NCBI GenBank assembly: GCA_964017155.1
Contig: OZ024857.1
Span: 384,201 to 448,200, forward strand
DNA length: 64,000 bases
Reading direction: 5' to 3'
DNA from: Oasisia sp. SBJ-2009
Lineage: Eukaryota; Annelida; Polychaeta; Sabellida; Siboglinidae
Part shown: one piece after another, positions 49,530-63,711 of the stretch
Position numbering within the stretch: position 1 is the first letter of the stretch
How the letters are laid out: each line of letters begins with the position of its first letter
Notes under the pieces: model-generated
Seen by the model: only the letters and a program-made list of their open reading frames with translations
What the model was told of the DNA's origin: nothing
The model's database searches: none
Translations under genes and position numbers: made by a program

Positions 49530-52500
49530 CTTTTATGAGAGATTGCGCGTGAAGGTACGCGCCCGCAAGTGTAGGCATTAATGTACAAGTCGGGCCCACC
49601 TCAATTTTGGTATTATAACTGTATCTTTGCTAACATTTGATACTTGATTTTGTTAATTCAATCAATTATAATAATCTTGCGCATATTAATGTTTTATATA
49701 CAGCGCGTCCTAGCAGACTTTTGAGGTCGAAAAGACAGCGTGGTCGGCATAAACAAACTGTTTATCGCTCATTTCATATGCACAGCGCAGTAACATGCAC
49801 CTCTGCGCTTGCGACTGGCACAATTCGCGCTCTCTTTTCGACCTCAATAGTTTGCCAAGACGCGCTGTTTATAAAACATATATACGCGCAAGATGATTAT
49901 AATTGAATGAATTAATTTAATCAAGTATCAAATGTTGGCAAAAATACTGATATAATAGCAAAATTGAGGTGGGTCCGACTTGTACATAAGTGCCAAATAG
50001 TGAAATACTGAAAACAAATTGAGAGCATACGTGCTTTTATGAGAGAGTGCGCGTGAAGTTGCGCGCCCGCAAGTGTAGGCATTAATGTACAAGTCGGGCC
50101 CACCTCAATTTTGGTATTATAACTGTATCTTTGCTAACATTTGATACTTGATTTTGTTAATTCAATCAATTATAATCATCTTGCGCATATTAATGTTTTA
50201 TATACAGCGCGTCCTAGCAGACTTTTGAGGTCGAAAAGACAGCGTGGTCGGCATAAACAAACTGTTTATCGCTCATTTCATATGCACAGCGCAGTAACAT
50301 GCACCTCTTCGCTTGCGACTGGCACAATTCGCGCTGTCTTTTCGACCTCAACAGTTTGCTAAGACGCGCTGTTTATAAAACATAAATACGCGCAAGATGA
50401 TTATAATTGAATGAATTAATTTAATCAAGTATCAAATGTTGGCAAAAATACTGATATAATAGCAACATTGAGGTGGGTCCGACTTGTACATAAGTGCCAA
50501 ATAGTGAAATACTGAAAACAAATTGAGAGCATACGTGCTTTTATGAGAGAGTGCGCGTGAAGTTGCGCGCCCGCAAGTGTAGGCATTAACGTACAAGTCC
50601 GGCCCACCTCAATTTTGGTATTATAACTGTATCTTTGCCAACATTTGATACTTGATTTTGTTAATTCAATCAATTATAATCATCTTGCGCATATATATGT
50701 TTTATAACCAGCGCGTCTCAGCAGATTTTAAGGTCGAAAAGACAGCGTGGTCGGCATAAACCCATTGTTTATCGCTCAATTCATATGCACAGCGGAGTAA
50801 CATGCACCGCTGCGCTTGCGACTGGCACAAATCGCGCTGTCTTTTCGACCTCAAAAGTTTGCCAAGACGCGCTGTTTATAAAACATAAATACGCGCAAGA
50901 TGATTAAAATTGAATGAATTAATTTAATCAAGTATCAAATGTTGGCAAAAACACTGATATAATAGCAACATTGAGGTGTTTCCGACTTGTACATAAGTGC
51001 CAAATAGTGAAATACTGAAAACAAATTGAGAGTATACGTGCTTTTATGAGAGATTGCGCGTGAAGGTACGCGCCCGCAAGTGTAGGCATTAATGTACAAG
51101 TCGGGCCCACCTCAATTTTGGTATTATAACTGTATCTTTGCTAACATTTGATACTTGATTTTGTTAATTCAATCAATTATAATAATCTTGCGCATATTAA
51201 TGTTTTATATACAGCGCGTCCTAGCAGACTTTTGAGGTCGAAAAGACAGCGTGGTCGGCATAAACAAACTGTTTATCGCTCATTTCATATGCACAGCGCA
51301 GTAACATGCACCTCTGCGCTTGCGACTGGCACAATTCGCGCTCTCTTTTCGACCTCAATAGTTTGCCAAGACGCGCTGTTTATAAAACATATATACGCGC
51401 AAGATGATTATAATTGAATGAATTAATTTAATCAAGTATCAAATGTTGGCAAAAATACTGATATAATAGCAAAATTGAGGTGGGTCCGACTTGTACATAA
51501 GTGCCAAATAGTGAAATACTGAAAACAAATTGAGAGCATACGTGCTTTTATGAGAGAGTGCGCGTGAAGTTGCGCGCCCGCAAGTGTAGGCATTAATGTA
51601 CAAGTCGGGCCCACCTCAATTTTGGTATTATAACTGTATCTTTGCTAACATTTGATACTTGATTTTGTTAATTCAATCAATTATAATCATCTTGCGCATA
51701 TTAATGTTTTATATACAGCGCGTCCTAGCAGACTTTTGAGGTCGAAAAGACAGCGTGGTCGGCATAAACAAACTGTTTATCGCTCATTTCATATGCACAG
51801 CGCAGTAACATGCACCTCTTCGCTTGCGACTGGCACAATTCGCGCTGTCTTTTCGACCTCAACAGTTTGCTAAGACGCGCTGTTTATAAAACATAAATAC
51901 GCGCAAGATGATTATAATTGAATGAATTAATTTAATCAAGTATCAAATGTTGGCAAAAATACTGATATAATAGCAACATTGAGGTGGGTCCGACTTGTAC
52001 ATAAGTGCCAAATAGTGAAATACTGAAAACAAATTGAGAGCATACGTGCTTTTATGAGAGAGTGCGCGTGAAGTTGCGCGCCCGCAAGTGTAGGCATTAA
52101 CGTACAAGTCCGGCCCACCTCAATTTTGGTATTATAACTGTATCTTTGCCAACATTTGATACTTGATTTTGTTAATTCAATCAATTATAATCATCTTGCG
52201 CATATATATGTTTTATAACCAGCGCGTCTCAGCAGATTTTAAGGTCGAAAAGACAGCGTGGTCGGCATAAACCCATTGTTTATCGCTCAATTCATATGCA
52301 CAGCGGAGTAACATGCACCGCTGCGCTTGCGACTGGCACAAATCGCGCTGTCTTTTCGACCTCAAAAGTTTGCCAAGACGCGCTGTTTATAAAACATAAA
52401 TACGCGCAAGATGATTAAAATTGAATGAATTAATTTAATCAAGTATCAAATGTTGGCAAAAACACTGATATAATAGCAACATTGAGGTGTTTCCGACTTG

Positions 52501-55500
52501 TACATAAGTGCCAAATAGTGAAATACTGAAAACAAATTGAGAGTATACGTGCTTTTATGAGAGATTGCGCGTGAAGGTACGCGCCCGCAAGTGTAGGCAT
52601 TAATGTACAAGTCGGGCCCACCTCAATTTTGGTATTATAACTGTATCTTTGCTAACATTTGATACTTGATTTTGTTAATTCAATCAATTATAATAATCTT
52701 GCGCATATTAATGTTTTATATACAGCGCGTCCTAGCAGACTTTTGAGGTCGAAAAGACAGCGTGGTCGGCATAAACAAACTGTTTATCGCTCATTTCATA
52801 TGCACAGCGCAGTAACATGCACCTCTGCGCTTGCGACTGGCACAATTCGCGCTCTCTTTTCGACCTCAATAGTTTGCCAAGACGCGCTGTTTATAAAACA
52901 TATATACGCGCAAGATGATTATAATTGAATGAATTAATTTAATCAAGTATCAAATGTTGGCAAAAATACTGATATAATAGCAAAATTGAGGTGGGTCCGA
53001 CTTGTACATAAGTGCCAAATAGTGAAATACTGAAAACAAATTGAGAGCATACGTGCTTTTATGAGAGAGTGCGCGTGAAGTTGCGCGCACGCAAGTGTAG
53101 GCATTAACGTACAAGTCCGGCCCACCTCAATTTTGGTATTATAACTGTATCTTTGCTAACATTTGATACTTGATTTTGTTAATTCAATCAATTATAATCA
53201 TCTTGCGCATATTAATGTTTTATATACAGCGCGTTCTAGCATACTTTTGAGGTCGAAAAGACAGCGTGGTCGGCATAAACAAACTGTTTATCGCTCATTT
53301 CATATGCACAGCGCAGTGACATGCACCTCTTCGCTTGCGACTGGCACAATTCGCGCTGTCTTTTCGACCTCAACAGTTTGCTAAGACGCGCTGTTTATAA
53401 AACATAAATACGCGCAAGATGATTATAATTGAATGAATTAATTTAATCAAGTATCAAATGTTGGCAAAAATACTGATATAATAGCAACATTGAGGTGGGT
53501 CCGACTTGTACATAAGTGCCAAATAGTGAAATACTGAAAACAAATTGAGAGCATACGTGCTTTTATGAGAGAGTGCGCGTGAAGTTGCGCGCCCGCAAGT
53601 GTAGGCATTAACGTACAAGTCCGGCCCACCTCAATTTTGGTATTATAACTGTATCTTTGCCAACATTTGATACTTGATTTTGTTAATTCAATCAATTATA
53701 ATCATCTTGCGCATATATATGTTTTATAACCAGCGCGTCTCAGCAGATTTTAAGGTCGAAAAGACAGCGTGGTCGGCATAAACCCATTGTTTATCGCTCA
53801 ATTCATATGCACAGCGGAGTAACATGCACCGCTGCGCTTGCGACTGGCACAAATCGCGCTGTCTTTTCGACCTCAAAAGTTTGCCAAGACGCGCTGTTTA
53901 TAAAACATAAATACGCGCAAGATGATTAAAATTGAATGAATTAATTTAATCAAGTATCAAATGTTGGCAAAAACACTGATATAATAGCAACATTGAGGTG
54001 TTTCCGACTTGTACATAAGTGCCAAATAGTGAAATACTGAAAACAAATTGAGAGTATACGTGCTTTTATGAGAGATTGCGCGTGAAGGTACGCGCCCGCA
54101 AGTGTAGGCATTAATGTACAAGTCGGGCCCACCTCAATTTTGGTATTATAACTGTATCTTTGCTAACATTTGATACTTGATTTTGTTAATTCAATCAATT
54201 ATAATAATCTTGCGCATATTAATGTTTTATATACAGCGCGTCCTAGCAGACTTTTGAGGTCGAAAAGACAGCGTGGTCGGCATAAACAAACTGTTTATCG
54301 CTCATTTCATATGCACAGCGCAGTAACATGCACCTCTGCGCTTGCGACTGGCACAATTCGCGCTCTCTTTTCGACCTCAATAGTTTGCCAAGACGCGCTG
54401 TTTATAAAACATATATACGCGCAAGATGATTATAATTGAATGAATTAATTTAATCAAGTATCAAATGTTGGCAAAAATACTGATATAATAGCAAAATTGA
54501 GGTGGGTCCGACTTGTACATAAGTGCCAAATAGTGAAATACTGAAAACAAATTGAGAGCATACGTGCTTTTATGAGAGAGTGCGCGTGAAGTTGCGCGCC
54601 CGCAAGTGTAGGCATTAATGTACAAGTCGGGCCCACCTCAATTTTGGTATTATAACTGTATCTTTGCTAACATTTGATACTTGATTTTGTTAATTCAATC
54701 AATTATAATCATCTTGCGCATATTAATGTTTTATATACAGCGCGTCCTAGCAGACTTTTGAGGTCGAAAAGACAGCGTGGTCGGCATAAACAAACTGTTT
54801 ATCGCTCATTTCATATGCACAGCGCAGTAACATGCACCTCTTCGCTTGCGACTGGCACAATTCGCGCTGTCTTTTCGACCTCAACAGTTTGCTAAGACGC
54901 GCTGTTTATAAAACATAAATACGCGCAAGATGATTATAATTGAATGAATTAATTTAATCAAGTATCAAATGTTGGCAAAAATACTGATATAATAGCAACA
55001 TTGAGGTGGGTCCGACTTGTACATAAGTGCCAAATAGTGAAATACTGAAAACAAATTGAGAGCATACGTGCTTTTATGAGAGAGTGCGCGTGAAGTTGCG
55101 CGCCCGCAAGTGTAGGCATTAACGTACAAGTCCGGCCCACCTCAATTTTGGTATTATAACTGTATCTTTGCCAACATTTGATACTTGATTTTGTTAATTC
55201 AATCAATTATAATCATCTTGCGCATATATATGTTTTATAACCAGCGCGTCTCAGCAGATTTTAAGGTCGAAAAGACAGCGTGGTCGGCATAAACCCATTG
55301 TTTATCGCTCAATTCATATGCACAGCGGAGTAACATGCACCGCTGCGCTTGCGACTGGCACAAATCGCGCTGTCTTTTCGACCTCAAAAGTTTGCCAAGA
55401 CGCGCTGTTTATAAAACATAAATACGCGCAAGATGATTAAAATTGAATGAATTAATTTAATCAAGTATCAAATGTTGGCAAAAACACTGATATAATAGCA

Positions 55501-55573
55501 ACATTGAGGTGTTTCCGACTTGTACATAAGTGCCAAATAGTGAAATACTGAAAACAAATTGAGAGTATACGTG
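49530..55573. repeat. 1511-bp trimer HOR (NN, C or C', GRT), four tandem copies
   Basis: Copies are 49530-51040, 51041-52551, 52552-54062 and 54063-55573. The middle unit is C in copies 1, 2 and 4 and C' (gcgttctagcatac) in copy 3, where gcagtgacatg (around 53317) is also private. All middle units here carry caacag. The period is two 504-bp units plus one 503-bp unit. Few other differences are visible, so the expansion looks recent. Confidence 0.92.
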
Positions 55574-57588
55574 CTTTTATGAGAGATTGCGCGTGAAGGT
55601 ACGCGCCCGCAAGTGTAGGCATTAATGTACAAGTCGGGCCCACCTCAATTTTGGTATTATAACTGTATCTTTGCTAACATTTGATACTTGATTTTGTTAA
55701 TTCAATCAATTATAATAATCTTGCGCATATTAATGTTTTATATACAGCGCGTCCTAGCAGACTTTTGAGGTCGAAAAGACAGCGTGGTCGGCATAAACAA
55801 ACTGTTTATCGCTCATTTCATATGCACAGCGCAGTAACATGCACCTCTGCGCTTGCGACTGGCACAATTCGCGCTCTCTTTTCGACCTCAATAGTTTGCC
55901 AAGACGCGCTGTTTATAAAACATATATACGCGCAAGATGATTATAATTGAATGAATTAATTTAATCAAGTATCAAATGTTGGCAAAAATACTGATATAAT
56001 AGCAAAATTGAGGTGGGTCCGACTTGTACATAAGTGCCAAATAGTGAAATACTGAAAACAAATTGAGAGCATACGTGCTTTTATGAGAGAGTGCGCGTGA
56101 AGTTGCGCGCACGCAAGTGTAGGCATTAACGTACAAGTCCGGCCCACCTCAATTTTGGTATTATAACTGTATCTTTGCTAACATTTGATACTTGATTTTG
56201 TTAATTCAATCAATTATAATCATCTTGCGCATATTAATGTTTTATATACAGCGCGTTCTAGCATACTTTTGAGGTCGAAAAGACAGCGTGGTCGGCATAA
56301 ACAAACTGTTTATCGCTCATTTCATATGCACAGCGCAGTAACATGCACCTCTTCGCTTGCGACTGGCACAATTCGCGCTGTCTTTTCGACCTCAAAAGTT
56401 TGCTAAGACGCGCTGTTTATAAAACATAAATACGCGCAAGATGATTATAATTGAATGAATTAATTTAATCAAGTATCAAATGTTGGCAAAACTACTGATA
56501 TAATAGCAACATTGAGGTGGGTCCGACTTGTACATAAGTGCCAAATAGTGAAATACTGAAAACAAATTGAGAGCATACGTGCTTTTATGAGAGAGTGCGC
56601 GTGAAGTTGCGCGCCCGCAAGTGTAGGCATTAATGTACAAGTCGGGCCCACCTCAATTTTGGTATTATAACTGTATCTTTGCTAACATTTGATACTTGAT
56701 TTTGTTAATTCAATCAATTATAATCATCTTGCGCATATTAATGTTTTATATACAGCGCGTCCTAGCAGACTTTTGAGGTCGAAAAGACAGCGTGGTCGGC
56801 ATAAACAAACTGTTTATCGCTCATTTCATATGCACAGCGCAGTAACATGCACCTCTTCGCTTGCGACTGGCACAATTCGCGCTGTCTTTTCGACCTCAAA
56901 AGTTTGCTAAGACGCGCTGTTTATAAAACATAAATACGCGCAAGATGATTATAATTGAATGAATTAATTTAATCAAGTATCAAATGTTGGCAAAAATACT
57001 GATATAATAGCAACATTGAGGTGGGTCCGACTTGTACATAAGTGCCAAATAGTGAAATACTGAAAACAAATTGAGAGCATACGTGCTTTTATGAGAGAGT
57101 GCGCGTGAAGTTGCGCGCCCGCAAGTGTAGGCATTAACGTACAAGTCCGGCCCACCTCAATTTTGGTATTATAACTGTATCTTTGCCAACATTTGATACT
57201 TGATTTTGTTAATTCACTCAATTATAATCATCTTGCGCATATATATGTTTTATAACCAGCGCGTCTCAGCAGATTTTAAGGTCGAAAAGACAGCGTGGTC
57301 GGCATAAACCCATTGTTTATCGCTCAATTCATATGCACAGCGGAGTAACATGCACCGCTGCGCTTGCGACTGGCACAATTCGCGCTGTCTTTTCGACCTC
57401 AACAGTTTGCCAAGACGCGCTGTTTATAAAACATAAATACGCGCAAGATGATTATAATTGAATGAATTAATTTAATCAAGTATCAAATGTTGGCAAAAAT
57501 ACTGATATAATAGCAACATTGAGGTGGGTCCGACTTGTACATAAGTGCCAAATAGTGAAATACTTAAAACAAATTGAGAGTATACGTG
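55574..57588. repeat. Four-unit variant NN, C', C, GRT (copy b, 2015 bp)
   Basis: Anchors are 55681, 56185, 56689 and 57193. It has the same composition and length as the block at 47515-49529, including caaaag in C'. Private changes are aaaactactg (around 56490) and ttcactcaatt (around 57215). Its end differs: the GRT unit leads into short unit 12. Confidence 0.85.
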
Positions 57589-57879
57589 GTCGGCATAAAC
57601 AAACTGTTTATCGCTCATTTCATATGCACAGCGCAGTAACATGCACCTCTGCGCTTGCGAATGGCACAATTCGCGCTGTCTTTTCGACCTCAAAAGTTTG
57701 CCAAGACGCGCTGTTTATAAAACATATATACGCGCAAGATGATTATAATTGAATTAATTAATTTAATCAAGTATCAAATGTTGGCAAACATACTGATATA
57801 ATAGCAACATTGAAGTGGGTCCGACTTGTACATAAGTGCCAAATAGTGAAATACTGAAAACAAATTGAGAGTATACGTG
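57589..57879. repeat. Short unit 12 (291 bp)
   Basis: It has the same markers and the same upstream context as short unit 11 (GRT unit with caacag and tacttaaaac) and is followed by a VRP unit. The GRT unit before it has the private change ttcactcaatt. Confidence 0.93.
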
Positions 57880-58383
57880 CTTTTATGAGAGATTGCGCGT
57901 GAAGGTACGCGCCCGCAAGTGTTGGCACTTATGTACAAGTCGGGCCCACCTCAATTTTGGTATTATAACTGTATTTTTGCCAACATTTGATACTTGATTT
58001 TGTTAATTCAATCAATTATAATCATCTTGCGCATATTAATGTTTTATATACAGTTCGTCCTAGCAGACTTTTGAGGTCGAAAAGACAGCGTGGTCGGCAT
58101 AAACAAACTGTTTATCGCTCATTTCATATGCACAGCGCAGTAACATGCACCTCTTCGCTTGCGACTGGCACAATTCGCGCTGTCTTTTCGACCTCAAAAG
58201 TTTGCTAAGACGCGCTGTTTATAAAACATAAATACGCGCAAGATGATTATAATTGAATGAATTAATTTAATCAGGTATCAAATGTTGGCAAAAATACTGA
58301 TATAATAGCAACATTGAGGTGGGTCCGACTTGTACATAAGTGCCAAATAGTGAAATACTGAAAACAAATTGAGAGTATACGTG

Positions 58384-58887
58384 CTTTTATGAGAGATTGC
58401 GCGTGAAGGTACGCGCCCGCAAGTGTTGGCACTTATGTACAAGTCGGGCCCACCTCAATTTTGGTATTATAACTGTATCTTTGCCAACATTTGATACTTG
58501 ATTTTGTTAATTCAATCAATTATAATCATCTTGCGCATATATATGTTTAATAACCAGCGCGTCCTAGCAGACTTTTGAGGTCGAAAAGACAGCGTGGTCG
58601 GCATAAACAAACTGTTTATCGCTCATTTCATATGCACAGCGCAGTAACATGCACCTCTTCGCTTGCGACTGGCACAATTCGCGCTGTCTTTTCGACCTCA
58701 AAAGTTTGCTAAGACGCGCTGTTTATAAAACATAAATACGCGCAAGATGATTATAATTGAATGAATTAATTTAATCAAGTATCAAATGTTGGCAAAAATA
58801 CTGATATAATAGCAACATTGAGGTGGGTCCGACTTGTACATAAGTGCCAAATAGTGAAATACTGAAAACAAATTGAGAGCATACGTG
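58384..58887. repeat. A/C hybrid unit
   Basis: The left part of the left arm is type A (atatatatg, ataaccag) with a private base giving gtttaataacc. The right part is type C (tcctagcag, cttttgagg, cctcttcgc, ttgctaag). The switch lies between 58555 and 58564. The linker before it is of the ttggcactt form. The same gtttaataacc hybrid recurs at 63371-63388. Confidence 0.87.
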
Positions 58888-61800
58888 CTTTTATGAGAGA
58901 GTGCGCGTGAAGTTGCGCGCCCGCAAGTGTAGGCATTAACGTACAAGTCCGGCCCACCTCAATTTTGGTATTATAACTGTATCTTTGCCAACATTTGATA
59001 CTTGATTTTGTTAATTCAATCAATTATAATCATCTTGCGCATATATATGTTTTATAACCAGCGCGTCTCAGCAGATTTTAAGGTCGAAAAGACAGCGTGG
59101 TCGGCATAAACCCATTGTTTATCGCTCAATTCATATGCACAGCGGAGTAACATGCACCGCTGCGCTTGCGACTGGCACAAATCGCGCTGTCTTTTCGACC
59201 TCAAAAGTTTGCCAAGACGCGCTGTTTATAAAACATAAATACGCGCAAGATGATTAAAATTGAATGAATTAATTTAATCAAGTATCAAATGTTGGCAAAA
59301 ACACTGATATAATAGCAACATTGAGGTGTTTCCGACTTGTACATAAGTGCCAAATAGTGAAATACTGAAAACAAATTGAGAGTATACGTGCTTTTATGAG
59401 AGATTGCGCGTGAAGGTACGCGCCCGCAAGTGTAGGCATTAATGTACAAGTCGGGCCCACCTCAATTTTGGTATTATAACTGTATCTTTGCTAACATTTG
59501 ATACTTGATTTTGTTAATTCAATCAATTATAATAATCTTGCGCATATTAATGTTTTATATACAGCGCGTCCTAGCAGACTTTTGAGGTCGAAAAGACAGC
59601 GTGGTCGGCATAAACAAACTGTTTATCGCTCATTTCATATGCACAGCGCAGTAACATGCACCTCTGCGCTTGCGACTGGCACAATTCGCGCTCTCTTTTC
59701 GACCTCAATAGTTTGCCAAGACGCGCTGTTTATAAAACATATATACGCACAAGATGATTATAATTGAATGAATTAATTTAATCAAGTATCAAATGTTGGC
59801 AAAAATACTGATATAATAGCAAAATTGAGGTGGGTCCGACTTGTACATAAGTGCCAAATAGTGAAATACTGAAAACAAATTGAGAGCATACGTGCTTTTA
59901 TGAGAGAGTGCGCGTGAAGTTGCGCGCCCGAAAGTGTAGGCATTAACGTACAAGTCCGGCCCACCTCAATTTTGGTATTATAACTGTATCTTTGCTAACA
60001 TTTGATACTTGATTTTGTTAATTCAATCAATTATAATCATCTTGCGCATATTAATGTTTTATATACAGCGCGTCCTAGCAGACTTTTGAGGTCGAAAAGA
60101 CAGCGTGGTCGGCATAAACAAACTGTTTATCGCTCATTTCATATGCACAGCGCAGTAACATGCACCTCTTCGCTTGCGACTGGCACAATTCGCGCTGTCT
60201 TTTCGACCTCAAAAGTTTGCTAAGACGCGCTGTTTATAAAACATAAATACGCGCAAGATGATTATAATTGAATGAATTAATTTAATCAAGTATCAAATGT
60301 TGGCAAAAATACTGATATAATAGCAACATTGAGGTGGGTCCGACTTGTACATAAGTGCCAAATAGTGAAATACTGAAAACAAATTGAGAGCATACGTGCT
60401 TTTATGAGAGAGTGCGCGTGAAGTTGCGCGCCCGCAAGTGTAGGCATTAACGTACAAGTCCGGCCCACCTCAATTTTGGTATTATAACTGTATCTTTGCC
60501 AACATTTGATACTTGATTTTGTTAATTCAATCAATTATAATCATCTTGCGCATATATATGTTTTATAACCAGCGCGTCTCAGCAGATTTTAAGGTCGAAA
60601 AGACAGCGTGGTCGGCATAAACCCATTGTTTATCGCTCAATTCATATGCACAGCGGAGTAACATGCACCGCTGCGCTTGCGACTGGCACAATTCGCGCTG
60701 TCTTTTCGACCTCAACAGTTTGCCAAGACGCGCTGTTTATAAAACATAAATACGCGCAAGATGATTATAATTGAATGAATTAATTTAATCAAGTATCAAA
60801 TGTTGGCAAAAATACTGATATAATAGCAACATTGAGGTGGGTCCGACTTGTACATAAGTGCCAAATAGTGAAATACTTAAAACAAATTGAGAGTATACGT
60901 GGTCGGCATAAACAAACTGTTTATCGCTCATTTCATATGCACAGCGCAGTAACATGCACCTCTGCGCTTGCGAATGGCACAATTCGCGCTGTCTTTTCGA
61001 CCTCAAATGTTTGCCAAGACGCGCTGTTTATAAAACATATATACGCGCAAGATGATTATAATTGAATTAATTAATTTAATCAAGTATCAAATGTTGGCAA
61101 ACATACTGATATAATAGCAACATTGAAGTGGGTCCGACTTGTACATAAGTGCCAAATAGTGAAATACTGAAAACAAATTGAGAGTATACGTGCTTTTATG
61201 AGAGATTGCGCGTGAAGGTACGCGCCCGCAAGTGTTGGCACTTATGTACAAGTCGGGCCCACCTCAATTTTGGTATTATAACTGTATTTTTGCCAACATT
61301 TGATACTTGATTTTGTTAATTCAATCAATTATAATCATCTTGCGCATATTAATGTTTTATATACAGTTCGTCCTAGCAGACTTTTGAGGTCGAAAAGACA
61401 GCGTGGTCGGCATAAACAAACTGTTTATCGCTCATTTCATATGCACAGCGCAGTAACATGCACCTCTTCGCTTGCGACTGGCACAATTCGCGCTGTCTTT
61501 TCGACCTCAAAAGTTTGCTAAGACGCGCTGTTTATAAAATATAAATACGCGCAAGATGATTATAATTGAATGAATTAATTTAATCAAGTATCAAATGTTG
61601 GCAAAAATACTGATATAATAGCAACATTGAGGTGGGTCCGACTTGTACATAAGTGCCAAATAGTGAAATACTGAAAACAAATTGAGAGTATACGTGCTTT
61701 TATGAGAGATTGCGCGTGAAGGTACGCGCCCGCAAGTGTTGGCACTTATGTACAAGTCGGGCCCACCTCAATTTTGGTATTATAACTGTATCTTTGCCAA

Positions 61801-63232
61801 CATTTGATACTTGATTTTGTTAATTCAATCAATTATAATCATCTTGCGCATATATATGTTTTATAACCAGCGCGTCTCAGCAGATTTTAAGGTCGAAAAG
61901 ACAGCGTGGTCGGCATAAACCCATTGTTTATCGCTCAATTCATATGCACAGCGGAGTAACATGCACCGCTGCGCTTGCGACTGGCACAAATCGCGCTGTC
62001 TTTTCGACCTCAAAAGTTTGCCAAGACGCGCTGTTTATAAAACATAAATACGCGCAAGATGATTAAAATTGAATGAATTAATTTAATCAAGTATCAAATG
62101 TTGGCAAAAACACTGATATAATAGCAACATTGAGGTGTTTCCGACTTGTACATAAGTGCCAAATAGTGAAATACTGAAAACAAATTGAGAGTATACGTGC
62201 TTTTTTGAGAGATTGCGCGTGGAGGTACGCGCCCGCAAGTGTAGGCATTAATGTACAAGTCGGGCCCACCTCAATTTTGGTATTATAACTGTATCTTTGC
62301 TAACATTTGATACTTGATTTTGTTAATTCAATCAATTATAATAATCTTGCGCATATTAATGTTTTATATACAGCGCGTCCTAGCAGACTTTTGAGGTCGA
62401 AAAGACAGCGTGGTCGGCATAAACAAACTGTTTATCGCTCATTTCATATGCACAGCGCAGTAACATGCACCTCTGCGCTTGCGACTGGCACAATTCGCGC
62501 TCTCTTTTCGACCTCAATAGTTTGCCAAGACGCGCTGTTTATAAAACATATATACGCGCAAGATGATTATAATTGAATGAATTAATTTAATCAAGTATCA
62601 AATGTTGGCAAAAATACTGATATAATAGCAAAATTGAGGTGGGTCCGACTTGTACATAAGTGCCAAATAGTGAAATACTGAAAACAAATTGAGAGCATAC
62701 GTGCTTTTATGAGAGAGTGCGCGTGAAGTTGCGCGCACGCAAGTGTAGGCATTAACGTACAAGTCCGGCCCACCTCAATTTTGGTATTATAACTGTATCT
62801 TTGCTAACATTTGATACTTGATTTTGTTAATTCAATCAATTATAATCATCTTGCGCATATTAATGTTTTATATACAGCGCGTTCTAGCATACTTTTGAGG
62901 TCGAAAAGACAGCGTGGTCGGCATAAACAAACTGTTTATCGCTCATTTCATATGCACAGCGCAGTAACATGCACCTCTTCGCTTGCGACTGGCACAATTC
63001 GCGCTGTCTTTTCGACCTCAAAAGTTTGCTAAGACGCGCTGTTTATAAAACATAAATACGCGCAAGATGATTATAATTGAATGAATTAATTTAATCAAGT
63101 ATCAAATGTTGGCAAAAATACTGATATAATAGCAACATTGAGGTGGGTCCGACTTGTACATAAGTGCCAAATAGTGAAATACTGAAAACAAATTGAGAGC
63201 ATACGTGCTTTTATGAGAGAGTGCGCGTGAAG
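58564..63232. repeat. 4.7-kb segment duplicated 14,685 bp away (second copy)
   Basis: It begins within the hybrid unit with anchor 58491, where an A-like left arm changes to C (first C base 58564). It ends in the linker at 63232, after which gaag continues with gtacgcgc instead of ttgcgcgc. Differences from the first copy that I noticed are acgcacaag (around 59750), gcgcccgaaag (around 59927) and tcaaatg (around 61007). Confidence 0.9.
60902..61192. repeat. Short unit 13 (291 bp)
   Basis: It lies 14,685 bp from short unit 11 and is flanked by the same units. The only difference I noticed is tcaaatgtttg instead of tcaaaagtttg. Confidence 0.93.
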
Positions 63233-63711
63233 GTACGCGCCCGCAAGTGTTGGCACTTATGTACAAGTCGGGCCCACCTCAATTTTGGTATTATAACTGT
63301 ATCTTTGCCAACATTTGATACTTGATTTTGTTAATTCAATCAATTATAATCATCTTGCGCATATATATGTTTAATAACCAGCGCGTCCTAGCAGACTTTT
63401 GAGGTCGAAAAGACAGCGTGGTCGGCATAAACAAACTGTTTATCGCTCATTTCATATGCACAGCGCAGTAACATGCACCTCTTCGCTTGCGACTGGCACA
63501 AATCGCGCTGTCTTTTCGACCTCAAAAGTTTGCCAAGACGCGCTGTTTATAAAACATAAATACGCGCAAGATGATTAAAATTGAATGAATTAATTTAATC
63601 AAGTATCAAATGTTGGCAAAAACACTGATATAATAGCAACATTGAGGTGTTTCCGACTTGTACATAAGTGCCAAATAGTGAAATACTGAAAACAAATTGA
63701 GAGTATACGTG
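63208..63711. repeat. Mosaic unit with at least three subtype switches
   Basis: The linker begins in the agtgcgcgtgaag form and changes to gtacgcgcc and ttggcactt at about 63232. The left arm changes from A (gtttaataacc) to C (tcctagcag) between 63380 and 63388. The central spacer is C (cctcttcgc) but the right arm is A (aaatcgcgctg, gattaaaat, gaggtgtttcc), switching between about 63485 and 63502. It reads as repeated exchange or conversion inside one unit. Confidence 0.86.
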
